Positions 26,393 to 34,402 of a stretch of 64,000 nt of DNA are shown here, piece by piece (position 1 is the stretch's first letter; each line of letters opens with the position of its first letter). The translations under genes and the position numbers were made by a program. The notes beneath the pieces were generated by a model, which made no database searches, was not told where the DNA came from, and worked only from the letters and a program-made list of their open reading frames with translations. This DNA is from Gammaproteobacteria bacterium (GTDB taxonomy: Bacteria > Pseudomonadota > Gammaproteobacteria > Steroidobacterales > Rariloculaceae). The stretch covers positions 7,095-71,094 of the forward strand of contig PKRJ01000013.1 of assembly GCA_017577365.1 (NCBI GenBank). Direction: 5' to 3'.

Positions 26393-26896
26393 ATGCGGAA
26401 AACGACGATGCTGGGGAAGATCATCGGGGCGGCGGCGAGCGTGCTGCTCGCGATCGGCGCGCATGCCGATGATGTCTCGGGGCCCGCGCCGAATTTCACG
26501 CTGAAGTCTCGCGACGGCGGCACGGTATCGCTCGAGGATTTCGCGGGCGACGTCGTGCTGATCAACTTCTGGGCGACATGGTGCGGGCCTTGCCGCAAGG
26601 AGATGCCGCATCTCGAGGCGCTTCATCAGCGCTACAAGAATCTCGGCTTCACGCTGCTCGGCATCAACGTCGAGGACGACACGAGAGGCGTCGAGAAGTT
26701 TCTGAAAGAAACGCCGGTCAGCTTCCCCGTGCTGCTCGATCCGGCGAACGAGGTCAGCGGTCTGTATCGAGTCGTCGCGATGCCGACGACCGTGATCATC
26801 GATCGCAACGGCCAGATGCGCTATATCCATCACGGCTACCAGTCCGGCTACGAGCATCAGTATCAGGCTCAGATCAGGGAGCTGTTGCGAGAATGA
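26393..26896 (+). CDS. TlpA-family thioredoxin-like protein
   Basis: 167 aa, signal peptide to about residue 25. Redox motif WCGPC (~63-67) in INFWATWCGPCRKEMPHLEA, and cis-Pro region VVAMPTTVIID. TlpA proteins reduce periplasmic disulfides, often for c-type cytochrome maturation or metal-centre assembly. This fits a locus encoding several CXXCH proteins. The stop overlaps the next start (ATGA). Confidence 0.9.
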   Translation: MRKTTMLGKIIGAAASVLLAIGAHADDVSGPAPNFTLKSRDGGTVSLEDFAGDVVLINFWATWCGPCRKEMPHLEALHQRYKNLGFTLLGINVEDDTRGVEKFLKETPVSFPVLLDPANEVSGLYRVVAMPTTVIIDRNGQMRYIHHGYQSGYEHQYQAQIRELLRE

Positions 26897-27153
26897 CGAG
26901 CCGTTCGCTGCAATCGGCACGGCGCGGCCCAACGGCCGCCGCGGCCGTGCTCGCGGTGCTCGCGACGTTGCTGCTCGGCGGTTGCGCGGTCGAGCCGTGG
27001 GTGAAACCTTACGAGCGCGACCGCATCGCCGATCCGATCATGTCGTGGGATCGCGATCCGGTCTCGAGCGCCTATCTCCATCACGTCTACGAAGCGCGTG
27101 AAGGCGCGCGAGGCGCGACGGGTAGCGCCGGAGGCGGCTGTGGCTGCAATTAG
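26893..27153 (+). CDS. DUF4266 lipoprotein
   Basis: 86 aa. Lipobox LLGGC at ~31; the conserved family core VEPWVKPYERDRIADPIM and VYEAREGARGATG; and the Cys-rich tail GGGCGCN at the extreme C-terminus, which is the family hallmark and looks like a metal or cofactor site. It is coupled to TlpA (4-nt overlap) and to DUF3570 (14-nt overlap). The three travel together in many Gram-negatives, often with an ApbE flavin transferase that I do not see here. Confidence 0.9.
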   Translation: MTSRSLQSARRGPTAAAAVLAVLATLLLGGCAVEPWVKPYERDRIADPIMSWDRDPVSSAYLHHVYEAREGARGATGSAGGGCGCN

Positions 27154-28303
27154 CCGCGGATCGCTACCGCGTCGTGCAGCCGCTGTGCTCGCGGCGTGCG
27201 CGGCGGCGCTGTCGTGCGCGGTGCGCGCCGGTGTGCTTCCCGAGGATCGTGCGGATCTCCTTTATCACTCGTACGATGGCGGCGGCGTGACGATCGACGG
27301 CCCGTCGCTCCTCGTGCGCAAACAGTTCGCGGACAAGTTTTCGGCGTCGGCGAACTATTACGTCGACCGCGTGACGAGCGCCTCGATCGACGTCGTGACG
27401 ACCGCGAGCCCGTATACCGAGGAGCGCACGCAGTACTCGCTCGGGCTCGACTACCTGCACGATCGGTGGCTGCTGAACCTGGGCTACACGTCGAGCGAGG
27501 AGAACGACTATTCGGCGTCGACCTTCAGCGTCGGCGTGAGCCAGGACTTTTTTGGCGACCTCACGACGCTGTCGCTCGGCTACAGCCTCGGCAAGGACGA
27601 GGTGGGGCGCCGCGGCGATTCGATCTTCAAGGATACCGTCGAGCGTCAGCAGTACCGCATCGGGCTCTCGCAGATCCTGACACGGAATCTGATCGTCGGG
27701 TTGTCGTTCGAGACGATCACCGACGAAGGCTTTCTCAACAATCCGTACCGTCAGGTCCGCTATATCGACGAGACGAGCCCGCTCGGCTACGCGTACGAGC
27801 CGGAGGTTTATCCGCGCACAAGGACGAGCGATGCGGCCGCGTTCCGGTTGCGTTATCACCTGCCGTATCGCGCGGCGTTGCACGGCGAGTACCGCTGGTA
27901 CACGGATAGCTGGGATATCGGCGCCGATACCTTCGAGCTCGGCTACACGCATCCGCTCGACGGCGGCTGGATCCTCGAGGCGAAGGTCAGGCTCTATTCG
28001 CAGACCGCGGCCTCGTTCTACGAGGATCTCTTCCCGCGCTCGCGGTTCCAGAACTTCATGGCGCGCGACAAGGAGCTCAGCACCTTCGACAGCCGCACGA
28101 TTAGGATCGGCGCGAGCTACGACGTGCTGCGCGGCGGTTGGAAATTCGTCGATCGGGGCACGGTCAACATCGCGTACGACCGCATCCGGTTCGACTACAA
28201 GGATTTCCGCGATCTTCGCGTGACGGGCGTGCCGCCGGGCCAGGAGCCGCTCTACGGCTTCGACGCGAACGTCGTGCAGGTGTTCGTGTCGTTCTGGTTC
28301 TGA
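27140..28303 (+). CDS. DUF3570 outer-membrane protein
   Basis: 387 aa from the GTG at 27140, chosen because GGAGG sits 5 nt upstream and it starts at a basic signal peptide (ISRGSLPRRAAAVLAACAAA). The mature protein is a long series of amphipathic strands (YSLGLDYLHDRWLLNLGYTS, TTLSLGYSLGKDE) ending VVQVFVSFWF with aromatic C-terminus, an outer-membrane barrel signature. DUF3570 always neighbours DUF4266. The likely role is outer-membrane passage or anchoring of the lipoprotein's product; this is not established. Confidence 0.9.
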   Translation: MAAISRGSLPRRAAAVLAACAAALSCAVRAGVLPEDRADLLYHSYDGGGVTIDGPSLLVRKQFADKFSASANYYVDRVTSASIDVVTTASPYTEERTQYSLGLDYLHDRWLLNLGYTSSEENDYSASTFSVGVSQDFFGDLTTLSLGYSLGKDEVGRRGDSIFKDTVERQQYRIGLSQILTRNLIVGLSFETITDEGFLNNPYRQVRYIDETSPLGYAYEPEVYPRTRTSDAAAFRLRYHLPYRAALHGEYRWYTDSWDIGADTFELGYTHPLDGGWILEAKVRLYSQTAASFYEDLFPRSRFQNFMARDKELSTFDSRTIRIGASYDVLRGGWKFVDRGTVNIAYDRIRFDYKDFRDLRVTGVPPGQEPLYGFDANVVQVFVSFWF

Positions 28304-28306
28304 AGC

Positions 28307-29506
28307 CTACCAGCGGAAGAGGCGCACCGCGGTCCCGCGCTCGTAGACCTCGGGACCGCGCGGCAGCTCGACGAAGCCGTCCGTGCCCGCGAGCGTGATG
28401 AAGTCGCCGGAGGTGTTCGTCGGCCGCGGCTCCGCGGCGAGCACGCCGTCCGGCCGCGATTCGAGCACGACGGGCATGAAGAGGCCGAGGCGCGCCGGCA
28501 TGCGGACGTCGGCGGTCAATACCGCGTGCTCGACGCGATAGGGCGCGAGCCCGAGCGACTTCCGAAGCGCCGGCAGCACGTAGCGGGTCGTGCAGACGAG
28601 CGCCGAGACCGGGTTCCCGGGCAGCGCGAAGACCGGCTTCCCCTCGCGTGCGATGCCGAACCACATCGGCCGGCCCGGCCGCTGCTCGATCTTATGGAAC
28701 ACGAGCTCGACGGCGAGCCGCTCGAGCACCGCGGGAACGAAATCGAACTGGCCCATCGACACGCCGCCGGAAAGGATCAGCATGTCGTGCTCCTCGTGCA
28801 GGCGGCCGATCTCGTCGAGCAGCACACGCTCGTCGTCGGGCAGCCGGGCTCGCGTGACCGTGCCGAGCCGGTGCCGTGTCAGTGCCGTCTCGATCGCACG
28901 ATCGTTGCAGGAGCGAATCTGATGCGGAGCGATCGGCTCGTCGACGTCGACGAGCTCGTCGCCGGTCGAGATCACCGCGACGCGCGGCAACGCGGCGACG
29001 GCGACTTCCGCTTTGCCCGCACTTGCGAGCACCGCCATCTCGGGGCCGCCGATCACCGTCCCGCGGCGGAGCACGACGCTGCCCGCGCGGCGGTCGCTGC
29101 CTTGCGGGTGCACGAACTGACGCTCCGCGACCTCGGCGCTCTCCGAGACTTCCGCCTCGTCGCCGCGGCGCTGGATCCGCTCGACGGGGATCACGGTATC
29201 GCAGCCGCGCGGCAGCATCGCGCCGGTCATGACCTCGATGCACTCGCCCGGCGCCTGCCGATCGAGCGCCGGCGCCCCCGCAGCTTGCGTGCCGCGGACC
29301 TTGAATCGCCGGATCCCGCTCGCGAAATCGCGATAGGCGATCGCGATACCGTCCATCGTCACGCGGTCGAACGGCGGCTGGTCGCGCTCCGCGTGCACGT
29401 CCTCGGCGAGGACCCTTCCGCTCGTGCGGACGAGCGGCTCGCGCACGACGGGAGCCTGCGCCATGCGCGCGAGGATCAGACGTTCCGCATCGGCGATCTC
29501 GGTCAT
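28307..29506 (-). CDS. moeA: Molybdopterin molybdenumtransferase MoeA
   Basis: 399 aa, the family's normal length. Start ATG at 29506 (MTEIADAERLILARM). Domains: the N-terminal MoeA part with DQPPFDRVTMDGIAIAYRDF, the molybdopterin-binding MoaB-like domain with VISTGDELVD and MLILSGGVSMGQFDFVPAV, GRPMWFGIAREGKPVFALPG, then the C-terminal beta domain. It inserts molybdate into adenylylated molybdopterin. It is 14 kb from the moa cluster, which otherwise lacks moeA. Its stop is 3 bp from the stop of the convergent DUF3570 gene. Confidence 0.95.
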   Translation of the reverse strand: MTEIADAERLILARMAQAPVVREPLVRTSGRVLAEDVHAERDQPPFDRVTMDGIAIAYRDFASGIRRFKVRGTQAAGAPALDRQAPGECIEVMTGAMLPRGCDTVIPVERIQRRGDEAEVSESAEVAERQFVHPQGSDRRAGSVVLRRGTVIGGPEMAVLASAGKAEVAVAALPRVAVISTGDELVDVDEPIAPHQIRSCNDRAIETALTRHRLGTVTRARLPDDERVLLDEIGRLHEEHDMLILSGGVSMGQFDFVPAVLERLAVELVFHKIEQRPGRPMWFGIAREGKPVFALPGNPVSALVCTTRYVLPALRKSLGLAPYRVEHAVLTADVRMPARLGLFMPVVLESRPDGVLAAEPRPTNTSGDFITLAGTDGFVELPRGPEVYERGTAVRLFRW

Positions 29507-29534
29507 TCCCGTGCTTCTTTCCGGTAACGCTACG

Positions 29535-29562
29535 TTCGTGAAACAGGCGACGATGCTATAAT
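29535..29562 (+). promoter_or_regulatory. Sigma-70-like promoter for the TPR gene
   Basis: A perfect -10 TATAAT (29557-29562) with a weak -35 (TTCGTG, 29535-29540), 16-bp spacing, followed by AGGAGG ahead of the ATG at 29585. This gives a short leader of roughly 15 nt. Confidence 0.55.
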
Positions 29563-29584
29563 CGGCCGCAGGAGGCAACCCGCA

Positions 29585-30025
29585 ATGGGGCGCTTGCTTC
29601 TCGGCATCATTGCCGCGCTCATCGCCGCTTCGACCTGGGCTCAATCCGAAAGCCGCACGGTCGTGGGCCAACGCCATCCTCTACTCGCCGACGGCGCCGA
29701 CGCCATCCGTGCCGGCTCGTACGATGAAGGCATCCGCCTTACGACGCTCGGCCTCGAGACCGAGTCCGTCACGAGCTCGGATCGCGCCGCCGCCCTTTCC
29801 AACCTGTGCGCCGCCTATGCCGGGAAAGGCGACGCCGACAAGGCGATCGAGCATTGCAACGCTTCGATCGAGCTTGGCGGCCGAAACTGGCGTGCGTACA
29901 GCAACCGTGCGTATGCGTACTGGCTCAAAGGTATGTACGACGAAGCCGCTCGAGACATCGAGGTCGCGGCGCAGCTGGCGCCCGAGGCAAGACAGGTCGC
30001 GCAGATCCGCGGCATGATCAACTAG
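29585..30025 (+). CDS. Secreted TPR protein
   Basis: 146 aa. Signal peptide cut after TWAQ (~20). About three tetratricopeptide units follow: AIRAGSYDEGIRLTTLGLET, AAALSNLCAAYAGKGDADKA and NRAYAYWLKGMYDEAARDIE. Probably a periplasmic scaffold. AGGAGG ribosome site and strong -10 box upstream. The downstream TonB-C gene begins 45 bp later and may be cotranscribed. Confidence 0.85.
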   Translation: MGRLLLGIIAALIAASTWAQSESRTVVGQRHPLLADGADAIRAGSYDEGIRLTTLGLETESVTSSDRAAALSNLCAAYAGKGDADKAIEHCNASIELGGRNWRAYSNRAYAYWLKGMYDEAARDIEVAAQLAPEARQVAQIRGMIN

Positions 30026-30069
30026 CGCCGACTCGCGCCGAACGTCACGATCGAGGATCGAAGATAACC

Positions 30070-30906
30070 GTGGGCCGCAGCAGCATCGATCGTCGTGCCG
30101 GGGGCGTGGGACGTCTGTTGCGTGCCGCGCGCGCCATGGCCGTGCCGGCCGCCATGCTTGCCGCGTTCGCGTTCCACGTGACGCCGAAGGCGGTAGCCTC
30201 GAGCTCGACCCTTCGCTTATTGCCGCATGCAGTGGTCGCGGCGACATTCGCTGCGGGCGGCGAGCGCGCGAAGGCACAGGGGGAAGCGCGCAGCCGGAGG
30301 GGCCGCGTCGATCCGATCGGCGTCTGGCATTGCCTGATGTTCGGTCGGGATGGGGAGCAACGTTTCTATCTCGCGCTCGACTCCGACGGAGGCGCCCGGA
30401 TCGCCCGGGTCACCGAGGCGCTCGAGGGCCGTTGGACCGCGGTCGGTGAATGGCGCCGCGTGTACGGGCGCTTCGAGCTCGAGGATCGTGCGAACGCGCG
30501 CCGGTTCATTGCCGACCTTCGTGCCGAGACGCTCGGCGGCCGCTGGATGGCAACGATCTACGAAGGCGGCTGGTGGTGCGCGCCGGTCGACGGCGTCGCG
30601 CCGCACGACGAGAAGCCGCCGCCCGCACGCGGATTGATGGAAGCGCTCGTACCCGCCATTATTGCGGGGCCGAATTATCCGCGGCAGGCAGTAAGGGAAG
30701 CCAAGGAAGGACGGGCAGTCAGTTGCTTCATCGTCGACGGTCGGGGGGAGATCAGTCGGCCCGGCATTATCGAGCTGACGGACGAAGTTTTCCGCGAGGC
30801 GACGCTCGGTGCCGTCGCCCGGTCGCGCTTTCGGAGTCGCGGCGATGACAGTGCACCGATGCCTGCCTGTCGCAGCTTCAAGTACGAGCTGCGCATCGCC
30901 GGTTGA
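30070..30906 (+). CDS. Exported protein with TonB C-terminal domain
   Basis: 278 aa from the GTG at 30070; an ATG at 30136 is a possible alternative start. An N-terminal hydrophobic segment is followed by a domain of unknown type (~75-170), then a TonB-C fold: GPNYPRQAVREAKEGRAVSC, FIVDGRGEISRPGIIELTDE and FREATLGAVARSRFRSR. TonB-C modules without the proline-rich linker occur in periplasmic proteins; no ExbB/ExbD genes are close, so it is probably not the energy transducer itself. Confidence 0.7.
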   Translation: MGRSSIDRRAGGVGRLLRAARAMAVPAAMLAAFAFHVTPKAVASSSTLRLLPHAVVAATFAAGGERAKAQGEARSRRGRVDPIGVWHCLMFGRDGEQRFYLALDSDGGARIARVTEALEGRWTAVGEWRRVYGRFELEDRANARRFIADLRAETLGGRWMATIYEGGWWCAPVDGVAPHDEKPPPARGLMEALVPAIIAGPNYPRQAVREAKEGRAVSCFIVDGRGEISRPGIIELTDEVFREATLGAVARSRFRSRGDDSAPMPACRSFKYELRIAG

Positions 30907-30926
30907 CCACGGCTAGCCCCACGACG

Positions 30927-32303
30927 ATGAGCGGCGTTGAGGCCGGACGCGGAGGGCCGTCGCGCCCCCGGCTCGTCGAGGGCCCGGTCGGGCGACACCT
31001 GTGGCAGCTCGCGGCGCCGATGTTCGTCGGCCTCGTCGCGGTCAGCTCGTACAGCATCGTCGATACCTACTTCGTCGGTCAGCTCGGCACGCTGCCGCTC
31101 GCCGCGCTCGGATTCACGTTCCCCGTCGCATTCTCGCTGGTCGCCGTCGCGCTCGGCGTCGGCGTCGGCTGCTCGTCGGTGCTGTCGCGTTCGTACGGCG
31201 CCGGCGACCTCGAATCGGCGCAGCGGATCACGACGCATTCGCTCGTGCTCGCCGTGCTGCTCGGCTTGGTCGTGATGGTCGCCGGGCTTGCGAGCATCGA
31301 CCGGGTCTTCGGATGGCTCGGCGCCGACGAGCGCACGTTGCCGCTCGTGCGCGAGTACATGGAGATCTATTACTTCGGCGGCTTTCTGTTGATTCTTCCC
31401 CTCGTCGGGAACTTCGCGATGCGCTCGGTCGGCGATGCGCGCATCCCGGCGGTGATCATGGGAATTTCGTCCGTCGTGAACATCGTGCTCGACCCCATCC
31501 TGATCTTCGGATGGTTCGGCTTTCCCCGCCTCGAGATGCGCGGCGCGGCGATCGCGACGGTGATCGCGAACGGCGTGACCGTGCTCGCGTCGGTGTGGAT
31601 CCTTCATCGCCGCGAGCACCTCGTGCGGGCACGCTATCTGCGGCCGTCCGGTTACTGGGACTCGTTCCGCCGTCTCGCCCACGTCGGCGTGCCCGCGACC
31701 GCGGCGAACCTGCTGAACCCGCTGACCGTCGGCGCGATCACGGCACTCGTCGCGTCCCATGGTCCCGAAGCCGTCGCGGGGTTCGGCGTGGCGTCGCGCG
31801 TCGAATCGCTCGTCATGATCGTGATCTTCGCCGTGTCGTCGTCCGTGACGCCGTTCGTCGGCCAGAACTACGGCGCGGGCAGGATCGACCGCGTGCGGAG
31901 CATGACACGGATCTCGGGGCTCTTCTGCGTCGCGTACGGCGTCGCGGTTGCCGTGGTGCTCTGGTTCGCCGGCGCGCCGCTCGCGGCACTCTTCAACGAC
32001 GCGCCCGGGGTCGTCTCGACGGCGGCGGCCTATCTTTCGATCGTGCCGGTGACGCTCGGCGCCTTCGGCGTCATGCTCGTTTGCGCCGCAGCGTTCAACG
32101 CGCTCGGCAAGCCGATGCCGGCGACGACGCTGACGTTCGCGAAGCTCTTTCTCGCATATATCCCCCTCGCGTGGCTCTTCTCTCGTGCCGTCGGGTTGCT
32201 CGGCATCTTCTGGGCGAACGCGATCGTGCATGTGCTATTCGGGATCGTCGCGTCCATCTGGGTGAAGCGGACGTTCGACGAGGTCGAGCGGCGGGCCGCA
32301 TAG
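30927..32303 (+). CDS. MATE-family multidrug/metabolite exporter
   Basis: 458 aa, twelve predicted helices. The conserved MATE halves begin LWQLAAPMFVGLVAVSSYSI and FRRLAHVGVPATAANLLNPL. Sidedness motifs VDTYFVGQLGTLPLAALGF and GVGCSSVLSRSYGAGD match the family. It exports cationic compounds using Na+ or H+ gradients. The start ATG at 30927 is 20 bp past the preceding stop. Confidence 0.93.
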   Translation: MSGVEAGRGGPSRPRLVEGPVGRHLWQLAAPMFVGLVAVSSYSIVDTYFVGQLGTLPLAALGFTFPVAFSLVAVALGVGVGCSSVLSRSYGAGDLESAQRITTHSLVLAVLLGLVVMVAGLASIDRVFGWLGADERTLPLVREYMEIYYFGGFLLILPLVGNFAMRSVGDARIPAVIMGISSVVNIVLDPILIFGWFGFPRLEMRGAAIATVIANGVTVLASVWILHRREHLVRARYLRPSGYWDSFRRLAHVGVPATAANLLNPLTVGAITALVASHGPEAVAGFGVASRVESLVMIVIFAVSSSVTPFVGQNYGAGRIDRVRSMTRISGLFCVAYGVAVAVVLWFAGAPLAALFNDAPGVVSTAAAYLSIVPVTLGAFGVMLVCAAAFNALGKPMPATTLTFAKLFLAYIPLAWLFSRAVGLLGIFWANAIVHVLFGIVASIWVKRTFDEVERRAA

Positions 32304-32441
32304 CGACTCGGGCCGCCCGTTGCGTCAGCGCGCCTTGTGTTGCCCGCGGTATCACCGCACACTTCCGCCGACTATCGACCTGCGCACGGCGGCGCCCCGT
32401 GCAATACGGATGCTCGAGAACGAAACGAACGGGGGGAGACG

Positions 32442-34271
32442 ATGCGGAAGCTTGCAGGGCTCTTGCTGGCGGCAAGTTGCGGCCTGATCGCCGCGCCGGC
32501 TTTTCCGCAGAACCAGAGCGATGTGGTTTATGAGTGCGATCGCGCTTGCCTGAAAGGATTCGTCGATGCGTGGCTAGGTGCGCTCATCGCGAGCGATGCT
32601 TCGGCGATCCCGCTTGCGCCCGATGCGAAGGTTACGTTGAACGATGATTTCGTCGACGTGAAGGATGCTTTCTGGCGCAGTGCGGCCTCCGTGCAAGCGC
32701 GTATCGATATCGCGAATCCGCGTTGGGGAGATACTGCAACCCAGGCAGTCATCAACAACGACGACGGTACTCGATACCTCTATGTGCTTCGTCTGAAGGT
32801 CAAAGGCGGCGCGATCACCGAAGCCGAGTCGATCGTGGTTCGAAACGCCGAAGAAGGCGGACTGTTCGACGTTTCGACGCTTGAGACCCCGAACGCGAAC
32901 TTCAACATTCGGATTCGCCCCGCGGAGCAGGATTCCTATTACGACCTGATCGCCGCGGCCGAAGGCTATTGGCGCGCGTTCAACACCAACGGCACCGATG
33001 AATATCATCCCGCCCCGCTGTGGCCCAATGTTCCGCGCGTCGTGAACGGCGTGAGCACGGCGAACGCCGCGAGCGGCGGCGAGGGCACAATGACCGCCGC
33101 GGAGCAGTTCGACCGCGGTCTTCATGCCGGGCGCAACGCGTGGGACCTGCGCTATCCGGTCGTCGACGAGGAGTACGGCGTCGTCATGAGCGTGGCTCGG
33201 CTGGGTCTCAAGGCGGACGCTCGACCGTTGCGGCCGGAGCACGCGGCCGAGCGGCTGGCCGCGATGTTCTTCGCGATTCGCAAGGGCCTGATTTGGGACA
33301 TGCAGGGCGTGATGGTGAACCGCGCCGAAGCGCTGCCGAGCGCGTGGCCGCCGGATTACGGTCCGACGCGGGGCGGTTGGCCGCCGATCACTTGCGACCG
33401 CGCATGCCTTACGCGTTTTATCGATGCTTACTACGCGGCGCTCCTCGCGAACGATCCATCGGCCCTTCCCGAGGCGGCAAACGCGCGCGTCACGCTGAAC
33501 GGAGATGAAGTCACATTGGCCGATGCCTTCTGGGAGGAAGCAGAGAAAGTCCGCTGGCGGTTCGATATCGTGAACGAGCGGCTCGGCGACACGGGCACTC
33601 AGGTCGTGGTCGTCAACGAGGACGGCTCCGACACGATGGAGACCGTGCGCCTCAAGGTCGTGCAGGGCGCGATCACCGAGATGGAGATCATCCGCGCGTT
33701 CCGCGGTGATGCCGGCGAGGCGTGGTGGGGACCGGAGCAGCTCGACCCGGAGCCTTCCGACTTTTTGAAGCTCCCGATCCCACCGTCCGAGCGCGATTCC
33801 TATTACGAGCTCGTCGCCGTCGCGGACGGGTATTTCAGAGCGTTCCAGACCAACGGCACACCGGATTACCACCGCGCGGACCTCTTGCCGGATACGCGGC
33901 GTTTCGAGAACGGCGCGCAGTTCACCGGCAACTATCGCAACGGCGTCTATGCGGTCGCCGCGGAAGGTTTCCACCGCGGCCGCTTCATCGGGCGCAATCT
34001 CTGGGACCGCCGCTATGCGGTCGTCGACGAGGAGCGCGGCATCGTGCTCACGATTCTGCGTTTCGGCCGGCTCGACGGCCCGATCGAAAACGCGAGCCCG
34101 GTGACCGCGTTCGACCGTATCGTCGCCGAGTTCTTCACGATCAAGTCCGGCAAGATCCAGGAGGTTCAGGCCATCCTGGTCAATCGGGACGATGCCGAGC
34201 CCACTGGCTGGGACACGCTTTGGTACGGCCCCGGCCGCGGCGGCTGGCACAACATGCCGACGGGGCAGTAA
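32442..34271 (+). CDS. Secreted protein with two tandem DUF8021-like modules
   Basis: 609 aa. Signal peptide cut near FPQ (~22). Two homologous ~290-residue modules: the first begins YECDRACLKGFVDAWLGALI (~30), the second TCDRACLTRFIDAYYAALLA (~325). Each then has DAFW, GDTxTQxVVxNxDG, LRLKV-x2-GAIT-E, ERDSYY and a closing NRDDAEP/NRAEALP plus YGPxRGGW. This is an internal duplication of a cystatin/NTF2-like DUF8021 unit. GGGGGGAG precedes the ATG. The function is unknown. Confidence 0.75.
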   Translation: MRKLAGLLLAASCGLIAAPAFPQNQSDVVYECDRACLKGFVDAWLGALIASDASAIPLAPDAKVTLNDDFVDVKDAFWRSAASVQARIDIANPRWGDTATQAVINNDDGTRYLYVLRLKVKGGAITEAESIVVRNAEEGGLFDVSTLETPNANFNIRIRPAEQDSYYDLIAAAEGYWRAFNTNGTDEYHPAPLWPNVPRVVNGVSTANAASGGEGTMTAAEQFDRGLHAGRNAWDLRYPVVDEEYGVVMSVARLGLKADARPLRPEHAAERLAAMFFAIRKGLIWDMQGVMVNRAEALPSAWPPDYGPTRGGWPPITCDRACLTRFIDAYYAALLANDPSALPEAANARVTLNGDEVTLADAFWEEAEKVRWRFDIVNERLGDTGTQVVVVNEDGSDTMETVRLKVVQGAITEMEIIRAFRGDAGEAWWGPEQLDPEPSDFLKLPIPPSERDSYYELVAVADGYFRAFQTNGTPDYHRADLLPDTRRFENGAQFTGNYRNGVYAVAAEGFHRGRFIGRNLWDRRYAVVDEERGIVLTILRFGRLDGPIENASPVTAFDRIVAEFFTIKSGKIQEVQAILVNRDDAEPTGWDTLWYGPGRGGWHNMPTGQ

Positions 34272-34402
34272 ACGAACGGCGTGCGCGGGCTCCTCGTGGG
34301 CTCGCGCCACCTGCGCAGACGGTGCGACGCGTGGCACACTCCCGGCATAGGGGAACGACCTGCGTTCTCGTTCGCAGGCTAGCCTGGGGAGTGCCTGAGC
34401 CC

